Shown: piece after piece, positions 1 to 8,501 of the stretch | How the letters are laid out: each line of letters opens with the position of its first letter | Numbering within the stretch: the first letter of the stretch is position 1 | Virus record (IMG/VR): IMGVR_UViG_3300046787_000675 | Coordinates: 96,706-160,705 of that record | Source of the DNA: a virus | DNA: 64,000 nt | Reading direction: 5' to 3' (one strand) | Notes under the pieces: generated by a model | What the model was told of the DNA's origin: nothing | The model's database searches: none | Seen by the model: only the letters and a program-made list of their open reading frames with translations | Translations under genes and position numbers: made by a program

Positions 1-262
1 TGTAATACGTTTTTATTCCGAGTTTATACAGCTCAGAGATAAAATTACGTATTGCAAGAGCCGTATCATCCTCAATGGCTTTCTTGTCTGTTATATCTCC
101 TCCGAGAATAACAGCTTTGTTTCTGTCGGGGACAATGTTATCGTTAATGATAACTTCCCGAGCACTCAACAAGGCATTAAAGGAATCCCCATAGAATTCC
201 TCGCGTCTGCTCCAAGAATAGCCATTTAAGTGTAAATCGGCTAAATTATATAGTACTGTCAT
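1..262 (-). CDS. Metallophosphoesterase, SbcD/Mre11/gp47-like (partial, C-terminus outside window)
   Basis: Only the first 87 codons are inside the window. The N-terminus reads MTVLYNLADLHLNG, giving the D-x-H metal-binding motif (D9, H11) of calcineurin-like phosphoesterases, and further on LGGDITD gives the G-D motif. This arrangement is typical of recombination/repair nucleases of the SbcD/Mre11/T4 gp47 type, although other phosphoesterases share it. The start at 262 is set by AAGGA just upstream and by the ATGA overlap with the stop of the preceding membrane-protein gene, so the two are translationally coupled. It ends a minus-strand operon that looks separate from the structural genes. 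The superfamily is fairly secure; the exact nuclease role is inferred. Confidence 0.6.
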   Translation of the reverse strand, partial: MTVLYNLADLHLNGYSWSRREEFYGDSFNALLSAREVIINDNIVPDRNKAVILGGDITDKKAIEDDTALAIRNFISELYKLGIKTYY

Positions 263-672
263 ACTTCCTTATAATATTTATTTATTAATTTCGCATATGC
301 TTTTTTACATATACGTTTTTCTACTGGGCGCGGTGGGACTAATAAAAATACAATCCCGAAAGATAACCATATAGAGAACACAACAGGTATCAGAAAAGGA
401 AATACATAAAATAACCAGATCGCTCCGATTAAACATAGTATCGTTTCCGTCAGGGTATCTTTAAACCCGTACTTTATGTCTGTTACTGCAGTGCATAACC
501 CTATAAATATCAATAACACAATAGCCCATACTGTGTCATCTAGGGTCGGTTGTCTTATGGTGTTCAATACTGCTATTATATTAGCATGTATTAGAAAAAA
601 AGGATGTATAAAGATAGACATCAAAAAGATCCTAATCTTATATATCCCTATTTTTTTGTTATTATTATTCAT
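259..672 (-). CDS. Small polytopic membrane protein, unknown
   Basis: A 137-residue hydrophobic protein with about four predicted membrane segments: roughly residues 13-37, 46-64, 76-92 and 93-112. The tail is short and basic (KRICKKAYAKLINKYYKEV). No family is recognised. It overlaps the 55-codon gene upstream and the phosphoesterase gene downstream, each by ATGA-type stop/start overlaps, so all three are likely co-translated. Phage membrane proteins beside nuclease genes are often early takeover or exclusion factors, but nothing here proves that. Confidence 0.6.
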   Translation of the reverse strand: MNNNNKKIGIYKIRIFLMSIFIHPFFLIHANIIAVLNTIRQPTLDDTVWAIVLLIFIGLCTAVTDIKYGFKDTLTETILCLIGAIWLFYVFPFLIPVVFSIWLSFGIVFLLVPPRPVEKRICKKAYAKLINKYYKEV

Positions 673-836
673 CTCAGTGTTTGACCTCGATTATCCGGAC
701 TATCAACAGGGTCTGTTACCTTCTTTTTTTCGACAGGTCTAGAGTGGGAATATAACCTCCCGGTAATAAACCTAGATTTTTCGTGAAAGAAGTGCATGTC
801 TTGTTTTTTTCGTCGTAGATAAGGGTCATTCCTCAT
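669..836 (-). CDS. Small basic protein, 55 aa, unknown
   Basis: A short reading frame starts MRNDPYLRRKKQDMHFFHEK and is preceded by GGAG seven bases before the ATG. It ends in a TGA that overlaps the ATG of the next gene (ATGA at 672-669). The ribosome-binding site, the coupling and the otherwise empty gap support a real gene. It is rich in Lys and Arg, with one internal run of Lys, and has no recognised domain. It is probably the first gene of the operon running to the phosphoesterase. Confidence 0.55.
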   Translation of the reverse strand: MRNDPYLRRKKQDMHFFHEKSRFITGRLYSHSRPVEKKKVTDPVDSPDNRGQTLR

Positions 837-1053
837 TTTATTTCTCCATATTTTTCCTCTTTAACTTAATGTTTTTTTATTATAAGTCAACGCTACTATT
901 TTGTGCTAAAAATAGGCGTTTTTACTGCTTTTGTGCCACAGCTAAGGCATACGCATTATATTATGACATAAATTTGGCAAAAATTAAGGGTATTTTTTGC
1001 TATAAGGGGTATATGGCTATATATTAAGGAAAAACAGCAAAAGAGTGGGTTAA
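837..1053. promoter_or_regulatory. Divergent intergenic control region
   Basis: 217 bases separate the minus-strand operon (from 836) and the plus-strand operon (from 1054), so both promoters should lie here. The region is very AT-rich and contains several TATAAT/TATATT-like boxes. An 8-base direct repeat, TTTTGTGC, occurs at 899-906 and 929-936, exactly 30 bases (about three helical turns) apart, and could be a binding site for a regulator. No gene, tRNA or clear terminator is seen. Confidence 0.4.
997..1025 (+). promoter_or_regulatory. Candidate sigma-70-type promoter for the plus-strand operon
   Basis: TTGCTA (997-1002), a 17-base spacer and TATATT (1020-1025) would start transcription near 1032, about 20 bases before the ATG at 1054. 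The -10 box matches 5 of 6 consensus bases and the -35 box 4 of 6. In such AT-rich DNA this could arise by chance. Confidence 0.3.
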
Positions 1054-1335
1054 ATGTTTGAAAGATTGCAAAAAAAAGCTATAAATTTCACTAAAGCGAT
1101 GGTGGAAGCGGAAAAACACTTCAGAGATACAGGCGAAGTACAAGTTAGTCGAGAGGAATACCAAGATAGAGTAAAAATCTGTCAAAGTTGTGATTTGTAC
1201 GAGAAATTCGCTAAAGATGAATGCGGTGAATGTCTTTGCTACGTAAAAACACTAAAAGCTTGGGGAGCAGCCTGGCACTGCCCATTATATAAATGGCCAG
1301 GAGATGAATTAAAAATAAATAACGAAAAGGAATGA
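1054..1335 (+). CDS. Small Cys-rich putative zinc-binding protein
   Basis: A 93-residue protein with C43-x2-C46, C57-x2-C60-x-C62 and C76-P-x-x-K-W, a layout expected of a small zinc-binding fold seen in short phage proteins of unknown role. The N-terminal half is helical and charged. It starts after a weak GAG-type ribosome site and lies three bases upstream of the next gene, so the pair forms an operon. These are the only plus-strand genes in the window and point against the long structural operon. Zinc binding is inferred from the cysteine spacing. Confidence 0.65.
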   Translation: MFERLQKKAINFTKAMVEAEKHFRDTGEVQVSREEYQDRVKICQSCDLYEKFAKDECGECLCYVKTLKAWGAAWHCPLYKWPGDELKINNEKE

Positions 1336-1338
1336 TAT

Positions 1339-1896
1339 ATGTCTATTCAAAGTAAACAACTAGCTCATGATAGAGCGCAGGACCAAATCGAACACATGTG
1401 GGCAGAGGACGGTGTTATACATGTAATTGATAAAAAAGGTACAAGACATATGTACACGGTTAAAGAAGCAGCGCAGAAAGCCGTCCTTATAAATCAGCAA
1501 TTGGAAGCAATTGATAAAATACAAAGAAACCCTGCTTTAGCGAGTCAATCTTTAAAGAATCAACTGGATAGAGGTAATGCTTTTGTAACAAAAGTGATCG
1601 AACTGTGTAAGATAGCGAAAAGACAACAACAAAGCTCTAATAAACAAGATAAAACTAGTTTATTGAATAATTTCCTTGAAGGTAAAGATCCTAACGGGAA
1701 TAAAATTAAAATAACCGATGAAGATAAGTTAATAGAGTTATATAAGTCGGAATTCTTTACATTGGATTATAGCGATATACGAGATGTTCTTAGATCTAAA
1801 TCATTGGCGGAAGAACATAAGAAACCTTTCCTAAGCAGAATGCACACCCAGAAGGTAGCAGAAGCTAATAACTTTAAACCGACGTTGATTGTTTAA
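1339..1896 (+). CDS. Hypothetical helical protein, 185 aa
   Basis: Unrecognised protein in an operon with the Cys-rich gene (3-base gap, TGATATATG). Residues 20-45 look like a short beta region (DGVIHVIDKKGTRHMYTV); the rest is charged and helical. Its 3' end overlaps the 3' end of the opposite-strand gene 1874-2536 by 23 bases, a tail-to-tail convergence in which the plus-strand transcript would meet the long structural transcript. Confidence 0.6.
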   Translation: MSIQSKQLAHDRAQDQIEHMWAEDGVIHVIDKKGTRHMYTVKEAAQKAVLINQQLEAIDKIQRNPALASQSLKNQLDRGNAFVTKVIELCKIAKRQQQSSNKQDKTSLLNNFLEGKDPNGNKIKITDEDKLIELYKSEFFTLDYSDIRDVLRSKSLAEEHKKPFLSRMHTQKVAEANNFKPTLIV

Positions 1897-2536
1897 TTGA
1901 GTCAAGCCACTCGCTTTTTATAGGTAGAGTGGTTAACTGATTCATATATTCGTTTAGAATTCTTTTATTATTATCTTCTAGGGCGTATATCGATTCTTGC
2001 TGCATTTCCCAGAATGTTTTTTCCATTATCTCATCCCCATCGTAGTTATCATAGATCCTATCTATCTCGGGATCTATCGGGACAAATTTCAATATTCTGG
2101 GAACTTTTTTAATACCTTCTTGTTGAAGAAGAACACCTATGTATGTTTTTATATCGTCGGAGAACTCTTCTGGGTTATAATCGTCCCCTAATAGAAGACT
2201 TACCTCTGTTATTGCCCATAGAATATCGTCCAGGTCTGCAGGTATCCATTCACTACTTAATATAACCCCTCTATTTAATGAGTTAGCTATTGCAGTAAAT
2301 GCATAGATGTCTTTGAAGAACATATTGGAGTTTAGAATGGATATACCTGTTAATATTCTATCGAGCATCATATTATTAGGCAAAATACGCATGTCTTTGC
2401 GCAAAGCCATTTCAAATATATCCGCCTCCCAGTCTAAACATTCTGAACCGAACTCCTCGAGGACTAAAGCTAAGGCAGTTGTACAGAATAATTCCGGGTT
2501 ATTTAGGATCTCTGCTTTAGATAGTGGTTGACTCAT
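1874..2536 (-). CDS. Hypothetical acidic protein, 220 aa
   Basis: An acidic, mainly helical protein with no recognised domain (start MSQPLSKAEI). It follows the 344-residue head-type protein by three bases and seems to be the last gene of the structural operon. The last 23 bases overlap the plus-strand gene end. An imperfect hairpin in the coding sequence (CCACTC near 1907 with GAGTGG near 1928) may help end transcription, but it has no T-run. Position suggests a virion or virion-assembly protein; that is inference. Confidence 0.6.
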   Translation of the reverse strand: MSQPLSKAEILNNPELFCTTALALVLEEFGSECLDWEADIFEMALRKDMRILPNNMMLDRILTGISILNSNMFFKDIYAFTAIANSLNRGVILSSEWIPADLDDILWAITEVSLLLGDDYNPEEFSDDIKTYIGVLLQQEGIKKVPRILKFVPIDPEIDRIYDNYDGDEIMEKTFWEMQQESIYALEDNNKRILNEYMNQLTTLPIKSEWLDSIKQSTSV

Positions 2537-2539
2537 CGT

Positions 2540-3574
2540 TTACCTTTTAGCAAATGCGTCGATGTATTTTTCCAGCTCTTTTGCAGAGTTTACGGATAAA
2601 GATTCTATAGCTTCTTTTAAATTAGGGATATCCGTGATTCCAAAGACATCGGATAAGAAGGTTTTTACCTTGTCTTGATTAAATTGACCCAGGCTAAAGT
2701 GTCTACCATTTGCTGTCTTGATAAGATTAGTATTGTATTCATCTATTTCACACATTGCAAATTTATACAGTTTGTGTTCTGGAGGTGTAAATTTATCGGA
2801 ATATTTATGTGTTAAGGAAGCGTGCCTGTCTACAGCGTCCAATGCCGAAGCAATATTCGATATAACATCGGCAGCGATAATACCTGTTTCAGCTGCAGAG
2901 TCCATGGCAACTTTCTCTAACAATAACATAGATTCTACATGTTTAGGGTGGGTGTGTTGGATAGCTACACGGCGTACATTTATCGCTTCTTTAACATCCT
3001 TTAGATCAGACACAGCATATCCAGCCGTTTTCTGTAGTGAGATAACTTTATCCCTGCCTAAATCGAAGTTTAACACTGTAGCGGTGGCTAACGCCTGCTG
3101 AGCTACTTCTTTCCTGATATTATATGTGTGATGTCCTGGCGTCAATATATCATTCGCGATCTTTTGTAGATCCTCGATAGTATCAACAGGGATATCCGCA
3201 TATACTTTATCACCGTCTTTATATTTAATGGAGATACCGTTACTTGCTATTTTCTCTAGTCGCTGTGCCGGTTTAAAAGAATCAAACGGCATATTGTATA
3301 GCTCACATACTTCTTTTATTTTATCGACTACTTCCTGTCTTACCTGGACACCTTCCATAGCTTGTTTCTGTATGTAAGATGCGGACAACCATGTGTCAGC
3401 TTTACTGGCAATAGGAAACATACGCAATACGCTATCAGCAAATTGATTTCTGTTAAGTTTATTGATATTGTCTTCATCTGTTAAGGATGCTTCCTTAACG
3501 AAATCTGGCATAGGGTTTTCACTTACTATTTTATAAAAATAGGATTTGTTTTTATCTTTGATGTAATCAATCAT
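2540..3574 (-). CDS. Head-type virion protein with eight K-x-A motifs
   Basis: A 344-residue helical protein of unknown family. It carries eight copies of the hydrophobic-x-K-x-A motif (FVKEA, IQKQA, LEKIA, LQKIA, LQKTA, LEKVA, LYKFA, LIKTA). This pattern is otherwise concentrated in the head module 46 kb away (protease, scaffold, 414- and 699-residue proteins) and nearly missing in the tail proteins checked. I therefore infer that it is packaged in, or processed with, the capsid although it sits beyond the adhesin genes. A 60-base gap with a possible promoter separates it from the LamG protein. The ribosome site is AGAGGACC before the ATG at 3574. Confidence 0.65.
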   Translation of the reverse strand: MIDYIKDKNKSYFYKIVSENPMPDFVKEASLTDEDNINKLNRNQFADSVLRMFPIASKADTWLSASYIQKQAMEGVQVRQEVVDKIKEVCELYNMPFDSFKPAQRLEKIASNGISIKYKDGDKVYADIPVDTIEDLQKIANDILTPGHHTYNIRKEVAQQALATATVLNFDLGRDKVISLQKTAGYAVSDLKDVKEAINVRRVAIQHTHPKHVESMLLLEKVAMDSAAETGIIAADVISNIASALDAVDRHASLTHKYSDKFTPPEHKLYKFAMCEIDEYNTNLIKTANGRHFSLGQFNQDKVKTFLSDVFGITDIPNLKEAIESLSVNSAKELEKYIDAFAKR

Positions 3575-3593
3575 TTTATGGTCCTCTGTTATT

Positions 3594-3606
3594 CTTTTAT
3601 ACTATA
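3594..3606 (-). promoter_or_regulatory. Candidate late-promoter element TATAGTATAAAAG
   Basis: On the minus strand the gap upstream of the 344-residue protein reads TATAGTATAAAAG. A related AGTATAAAA core appears in the gaps at 7643-7655 and 37600-37611. The shared core in three of the few non-coding gaps suggests a promoter element, perhaps read by the phage polymerase. It lies only about 20 bases from the ATG, so chance AT-richness remains possible. Confidence 0.3.
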
Positions 3607-3634
3607 TAAGAGTTGTCATTTAAATCCAACACCG

Positions 3635-6600
3635 CTAAAAATATTTAATAATCAAATCGGACAAATATTGATCTCTCTCGCTATTTGTCAGAACACGATT
3701 AAATAAAAGTATTTCTGCATAGTCGTATTGTCCGAAGTTAACCCCTATCGGGTCATCGTCCCGGACTAACGCACCGAATGTCAGGGTATCGTGGTCTACG
3801 GCATGGTCGGCTATATCTGTGTATTGTACCGTTTCGCTATTTATACGGAACGAAAGTAAATTACCGTTTAACTTTACATTGAATATATGAAGATTGTCCC
3901 CTACATCTGATGTATCGTTTATAACTTGCGGGATAAATGCCGCTGAGCGAATACTTGCAACGGAACCATTACTTAGATCTGTGTCTCTTGTACTTATATA
4001 TGAGTAAGAGTTGTTATTAGTATATTCCAACCAGTTCATAGCCGGAGTAAACGGCAAGGTACTACTATTTCTAATTACGAGAATAGCCTCCCATGTATTT
4101 CCGTCAAATACTGGAGCAGCACCATTTGCCTGGAAGTATTCGTTTAGACCATAACATCTAAGGGTATCATTCCCATTATACACTGCTGGTATTTGATCAG
4201 GTCCTCCTACCGTCGTTACTACGTGTCCATTAGGAGATATATCGGTAAAACCGCTATTTCCTTCTATATGTAATGCAAGGGCATTTGGAGAAGAGATAAA
4301 TAAGTCATCAACATCAATTTCACTACCGGTAGTAGAGATGCTCCCAAAAGACGTCCCATCAGATGCGTTTAATGAAATATCAAGAAGTGTATCGTCGTTA
4401 GCTGTCATTTCCAATATCATAACAGCACCGCTTAATATAGCCGGAGACATAACAAATATATCTTTCGGTAGATTCTGATTGTATAATGTTTTTATTTCCA
4501 GAGAAGTTAATCGTCTGGTGAACATAGATACAAAACACATGCTACCTACAAAATAATCGTCCATGGTTACAGGATTATAACCTATACACAAATCTGCGGT
4601 AGATATTATCGGGGCGGTTATAGTTCCTGTTTCAGTCTGTGTTACAGGTACTTCTATTCCGTCTATGTATATCTTAAAGACGTTGAAAGCATTCCAATCA
4701 ACCGCAATACAATGCCATACATTATCGTTAAAGGTATCGTCTGTTGAGTATTCCTTTATTTCAGTATCAGCATCTTGACTTACTCTTGCGTATATCTTTC
4801 CAAGAGCCATATAAATACTGTAATTATCTACTCCTGCTCCGGACGACATTTTGTTTATCAACTGCATTGTAGCGCTCGATACTGTTTTAATCCACATAAC
4901 ATGGGTTCTGTTACCGTCGCGAATATCAAGTAATACTGTGCTTGGAACAGTTACATAATTATCTACACCGTCAAATAGGAATGTCCCGAACTTTAAAGTC
5001 GACTCAACATTTATAAATGAACCTGTAATAGTTGGTACATTGATAAGTGTCGGGTTATGTTCGTAACCAGAATAATCTTCAAACTCCCTACCTACAGCAA
5101 TACCTGAATTAAGAGGTAGTGCAAGAACATAGTTGTTTCTAAAAGACGTATTATATCGCCATGGCTGTTTTGCTACAGTAGAATTATACAGTGTAGTTAC
5201 ATTACTTGGAGACAGCGCTGAATTAAATATCATAACTTCTGTCATGGATCCTTCCCATAATCCAGTACCAACATCCATAGCACCTACTAAGACATTTGCT
5301 GTAGTGTTATGGATATCAGATGTATAAGGTACACTATCTTCTTCTATAGCGTCAACATATAATTTTACATCAGCCCCATCATATGTTCCTACTAAATGAT
5401 ACCACGTATTTATTGTCGGTGTAATAGATGATACTGCTTCGGCATCTGCTGTACCTAAACCGTCACTAAATACTCTAAATACAAATGCACCGGCAACATG
5501 CGCTAAATACCAACCGCGTTGATCACTTGAAGGTAGATGCTTCGAAATAGCATACATTGAACTTAATGTATCTAAATATACCCAACAAGAAACGGTTATA
5601 TTATCTGTTATCTGTAAAGGAGTAGGGTTACCCACATCCAGATACTGGTCTACTCCATCTAGATAAAGGGTATTTACAAGTTCCTCTTCCGGAGTTACAG
5701 ATTCACTTATACTACTGCCTCCGTCGCTACCTCCTGGCGGTCCTTCAGTAGATTCCCCACTACTACTACCACTACCGCCGCCTCCGCCGCCTCCTCCGCC
5801 GCCTCCATCGGAGGAAGAAGGAGGATCAGGCTCACAAGTAGCACAATCAGGATGGGTATCAGGTCCTTTCAAAATAAATGTAGTTTGTTCGCACGTAGCT
5901 GCGTCACACCAAGCTTGTTCTGTATTATTTGCAGCAGGTCGCTGATAACATCCGCCGTTTTGAAATAATACTGGTCCTGGGTTATAATTCCAGGATTTTA
6001 CAATATATGCCGGCCCAGCTCCTTGTTTACCTGCACAAGCCTGCCATTTAACGTTATAATTCTGTATAGCACGCGCACAATCGCATACAGTAGCGTGGGC
6101 CACTGCTGCGCCGCCTATATTCGGGGGATCTACTGTCCCTTCTAGTAACTCAAAACAGTTACCTAGATATGATATTATTGTTGGTTTACCTAATGCTGCC
6201 CAGTTAGCAAACGTCAGAATGAGGTCAGGTTCGCAATTTTTATATTCTTTAAACTTTATGTTTTTCTCTAGACATAAATCACAAGGTGCTAGAGGATCTA
6301 TATTATCGATACCTCCAAGGTCAATAGTAACATCACTGTAGACATGTGTTTCATCTTCTAGTGTATATTCTACAAAAACATAACAATTACCATTTACCCC
6401 TTTAAAACTTTGATTTACATTAAGAAATACTGTATTTGGATCGAATATGTATATATCTAAAGGATTTTCGCAGTTATGCCATTTTTGGTTTTTACCTATT
6501 GTGTCGTCGCACTCAGCACAATTTTCAAAAGAATCAGCAGTAATAACAGTTGGGGGATCGTTTGTTAATTCCTCAGTCCTATAGTAACAAACACCTTCTA

Positions 6601-6640
6601 CTTTTATAACATTTCCTAAATTAGGCGCATTTATAGACAT
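3635..6640 (-). CDS. Large adhesin: Cys modules, Gly linker and three LamG domains
   Basis: A 1001-residue structural protein. Residues 1-270 hold repeated Cys modules (C18 with C41/C44; C57, GNCY at 84-87, C120/C123; C136, GNCF at 160-163, C186/C188; C202, GGCY at 229-232, C266/C269). A flexible Gly/Ser linker follows (about 275-330, with 11 consecutive Gly). Three concanavalin/LamG-like sandwiches come next: about 325-490 (LYLDGVDQYLDVG ... WYHLVGTYDG), 545-735 (LFDGVDNYVTVP ... VWHCIAVDW) and 795-1001. LamG domains bind glycans or proteins, so it is probably a receptor-binding appendage on the baseplate. The domains are clear; virion position is inferred from context. Confidence 0.8.
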   Translation of the reverse strand: MSINAPNLGNVIKVEGVCYYRTEELTNDPPTVITADSFENCAECDDTIGKNQKWHNCENPLDIYIFDPNTVFLNVNQSFKGVNGNCYVFVEYTLEDETHVYSDVTIDLGGIDNIDPLAPCDLCLEKNIKFKEYKNCEPDLILTFANWAALGKPTIISYLGNCFELLEGTVDPPNIGGAAVAHATVCDCARAIQNYNVKWQACAGKQGAGPAYIVKSWNYNPGPVLFQNGGCYQRPAANNTEQAWCDAATCEQTTFILKGPDTHPDCATCEPDPPSSSDGGGGGGGGGGGSGSSSGESTEGPPGGSDGGSSISESVTPEEELVNTLYLDGVDQYLDVGNPTPLQITDNITVSCWVYLDTLSSMYAISKHLPSSDQRGWYLAHVAGAFVFRVFSDGLGTADAEAVSSITPTINTWYHLVGTYDGADVKLYVDAIEEDSVPYTSDIHNTTANVLVGAMDVGTGLWEGSMTEVMIFNSALSPSNVTTLYNSTVAKQPWRYNTSFRNNYVLALPLNSGIAVGREFEDYSGYEHNPTLINVPTITGSFINVESTLKFGTFLFDGVDNYVTVPSTVLLDIRDGNRTHVMWIKTVSSATMQLINKMSSGAGVDNYSIYMALGKIYARVSQDADTEIKEYSTDDTFNDNVWHCIAVDWNAFNVFKIYIDGIEVPVTQTETGTITAPIISTADLCIGYNPVTMDDYFVGSMCFVSMFTRRLTSLEIKTLYNQNLPKDIFVMSPAILSGAVMILEMTANDDTLLDISLNASDGTSFGSISTTGSEIDVDDLFISSPNALALHIEGNSGFTDISPNGHVVTTVGGPDQIPAVYNGNDTLRCYGLNEYFQANGAAPVFDGNTWEAILVIRNSSTLPFTPAMNWLEYTNNNSYSYISTRDTDLSNGSVASIRSAAFIPQVINDTSDVGDNLHIFNVKLNGNLLSFRINSETVQYTDIADHAVDHDTLTFGALVRDDDPIGVNFGQYDYAEILLFNRVLTNSERDQYLSDLIIKYF
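5774..5806 (-). repeat. GGC/GGA triplet tract encoding 11 Gly
   Basis: A GC-rich triplet run in otherwise AT-rich DNA encodes the Gly hinge between the Cys modules and the LamG domains. Such a tract can change length by slippage in steps of one residue, which would alter the linker without breaking the frame. Confidence 0.7.
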
Positions 6641-6646
6641 ATGTAT

Positions 6647-7177
6647 TTATCCTTGAAAAAAATAATCTCTAATACTGTCGTCAGTAAAATGATTATAAGT
6701 TAGTAATGCAGTATCTGCAGTTTTATTGTTCATTATCTTATTATGTAGTTTAAAGTCTTGGACTACGTAGTTTATAGTTCTATTCATCAGTTCTTCTGTA
6801 GTAAAGATCATCGCGACAGTATCTGCTCTATAAAAGCCCTGATCTGTTGTATTAGGGTCATCGTCATAGACCTCCATATCAGTAACCGAGGCAATGGTCT
6901 CTAATACCCTATTTGGATAAATTGTAAATTCAGGGACTACTTCGTATTCTGGTAAAGGAGGCATGACAGATATAGGATCCGGTAAAGATCCGCACGGAAC
7001 ATATCTACCTACACGTTGTCGAGGTATACAGTTTTCCGGGGCGCGACATAGTAGGTCGTCTTGACATACAAATATTTTTAGATCCGATGTCTCTCCGTCA
7101 TAACTGTGTTCTGTCTTAAATACAGCTAGAAAACTATATTCGTGTAATTCATATATTCTGTATATCTTTAATTGCAT
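6647..7177 (-). CDS. Structural/appendage protein, unknown, 176 aa
   Basis: Unrecognised protein starting MQLKIYRIYE. The first half is beta-rich with scattered Cys (FVCQDDLLC, ENCIPRQ, YVPCGSLP), then a Pro-rich stretch (PISVMPPLPEYEVVPEF) and a helical C-terminus. It overlaps the upstream gene by one base (7177) and precedes the LamG protein by six, so the three are coupled. Position in the adhesin block suggests an adapter for the LamG protein. Confidence 0.6.
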   Translation of the reverse strand: MQLKIYRIYELHEYSFLAVFKTEHSYDGETSDLKIFVCQDDLLCRAPENCIPRQRVGRYVPCGSLPDPISVMPPLPEYEVVPEFTIYPNRVLETIASVTDMEVYDDDPNTTDQGFYRADTVAMIFTTEELMNRTINYVVQDFKLHNKIMNNKTADTALLTYNHFTDDSIRDYFFQG

Positions 7178-7587
7178 TAGCAGCCATCTCCCGGTACTAT
7201 TTCTAGATTTGTAGGGGGGATGTTATTCAGACGAGTTATATCTGCTATTAAGATAGTAATTTGCTGTTCCATTAGTTTCCATGTATCTTCTAAAAATGAT
7301 CTAGATGTATGAACTATATCGATGTAATGTTTTCGGAAAAAAGGATTTTCAACGGAAGGATAGTCTTTAGGGAACGCTATTAATTCCTGGTACGACGCGA
7401 TATTTACAAAGATAGCATTTTCTTTACCTTCTTTATATAACGGGACTCCAGGATACATTTGGTAGACGAATATCTCGCCAGGTATATTATTCGTTGTTTC
7501 TTGTACCCATACCTTTAGCCGCCATCGCTTAGGGCCTTGTGTAGTTGATACAAATTCTTTACTTACTTTAAAAAAACTATTACTCAT
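7177..7587 (-). CDS. Structural protein, unknown, 136 aa
   Basis: Unrecognised protein. The N-terminal part is beta-rich (RWRLKVWVQETTNNIPGE) and the C-terminal third is a long helix (TWKLMEQQITILIADITRL) that could mediate oligomerisation. It ends by overlapping the next gene by one base. A 76-base non-coding gap with a promoter-like element lies upstream, so it may head a sub-operon with the 176-residue and LamG proteins. Confidence 0.6.
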   Translation of the reverse strand: MSNSFFKVSKEFVSTTQGPKRWRLKVWVQETTNNIPGEIFVYQMYPGVPLYKEGKENAIFVNIASYQELIAFPKDYPSVENPFFRKHYIDIVHTSRSFLEDTWKLMEQQITILIADITRLNNIPPTNLEIVPGDGC

Positions 7588-7640
7588 TATTTTCCGTCTA
7601 TCCTTTTTATAACTATACTGTCAGTAACTCTACTTGCCTA

Positions 7641-7655
7641 CTTTATTTTATACTA
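7641..7655 (-). promoter_or_regulatory. Candidate late-promoter element GTAGTATAAAATAAAG
   Basis: The minus strand reads TGTAGTATAAAATAAAG in the gap before the 136-residue protein, about 55 bases upstream of its ATG. It shares the AGTATAAAA core with the elements at 3594 and 37600. A second similar stretch, TATAGTTATAAAAAGG, lies at 7602-7617. Confidence 0.3.
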
Positions 7656-7663
7656 CATCCTTA

Positions 7664-8392
7664 CTAACTTACAACAAACGGGTTTGCAATTATATATGTA
7701 TTGTCCGGTGAAGGAGAACAGATAAAACCTGCACTAACTATACCACTTGGTATTGCCGTCCATGTACCTATCGGGTCCAGTCCTTCTATATAGGACAATG
7801 CTCCACCGAATGAATATTCCCATCTACATAATGTTTCATTAAAAGTTATCTCTGTGTATACTCCTGCTGTAGACCTTGTCCCGCATAAAGACCCGGAACC
7901 ATCATAATCATTAATATTTCTGCTTAATGTTCCTCCGTATGTATTCAATGCAGTATTGGTTAATGTACCGGAAAGAATTTGTATTTCTCTAGGAACATTA
8001 GCTGCTGTTCTGTATTGTATTTCGAAAGATATAGATAAACTACTTGGATATGTTACTATACCACAGTTACAGGTACAATCATCCTCAGTAAAATCCTCAA
8101 TAAAAATTGTAGGTACCACTATTGACTCCTCTATAAATTTATAACAATCTCCGGCTAAAGGATATGTTATAAATTCTGCAGTCGTATCAAGTGTAACATA
8201 GATTACAGTTTCCGGAAAACCGCATAATATATACTTTCTAGATAATATAGAATCAGCACAACATGATTCACAGGTATTGAACTCCCCCTGAAAAGTACCG
8301 GTATCCGGTGGACCTGCAGCCACAGTTGTTCTCTGATAACAGACACCATCTACACGTATAAATGCACCTAGATCTGGAAACACTTTAGGCAT
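7664..8392 (-). CDS. Cys-module structural protein, 242 aa
   Basis: Its N-terminus (VDGVCYQR, then FNTCESCC) closely matches that of the LamG adhesin (VEGVCYYR ... FENCAEC), followed by a second module (YILCGFPETVIYVTL, AGDCYKF, DDCTCNC). From about residue 115 a beta-sandwich-like region with many Thr/Ser/Gly follows. It is one of four or more adjacent proteins sharing these modules, so it is probably part of the same appendage. About 110 non-coding bases precede it, with no clear terminator. Confidence 0.65.
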   Translation of the reverse strand: MPKVFPDLGAFIRVDGVCYQRTTVAAGPPDTGTFQGEFNTCESCCADSILSRKYILCGFPETVIYVTLDTTAEFITYPLAGDCYKFIEESIVVPTIFIEDFTEDDCTCNCGIVTYPSSLSISFEIQYRTAANVPREIQILSGTLTNTALNTYGGTLSRNINDYDGSGSLCGTRSTAGVYTEITFNETLCRWEYSFGGALSYIEGLDPIGTWTAIPSGIVSAGFICSPSPDNTYIIANPFVVS

Positions 8393-8501
8393 ATTGAGTA
8401 AACTCTCTTCATTGTTTTAATTATATAATATAGTTCAACAGCAAATAATAAACTATAACCGTATAAATACTTTTTAAATATAACATTTTAATTCATCTTT
8501 A

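Noticed and set aside
837-1053. tRNA or small RNA gene in the divergent gap
   Set aside because: No cloverleaf, no strong hairpin plus T-run, only AT-rich boxes and the short direct repeat.
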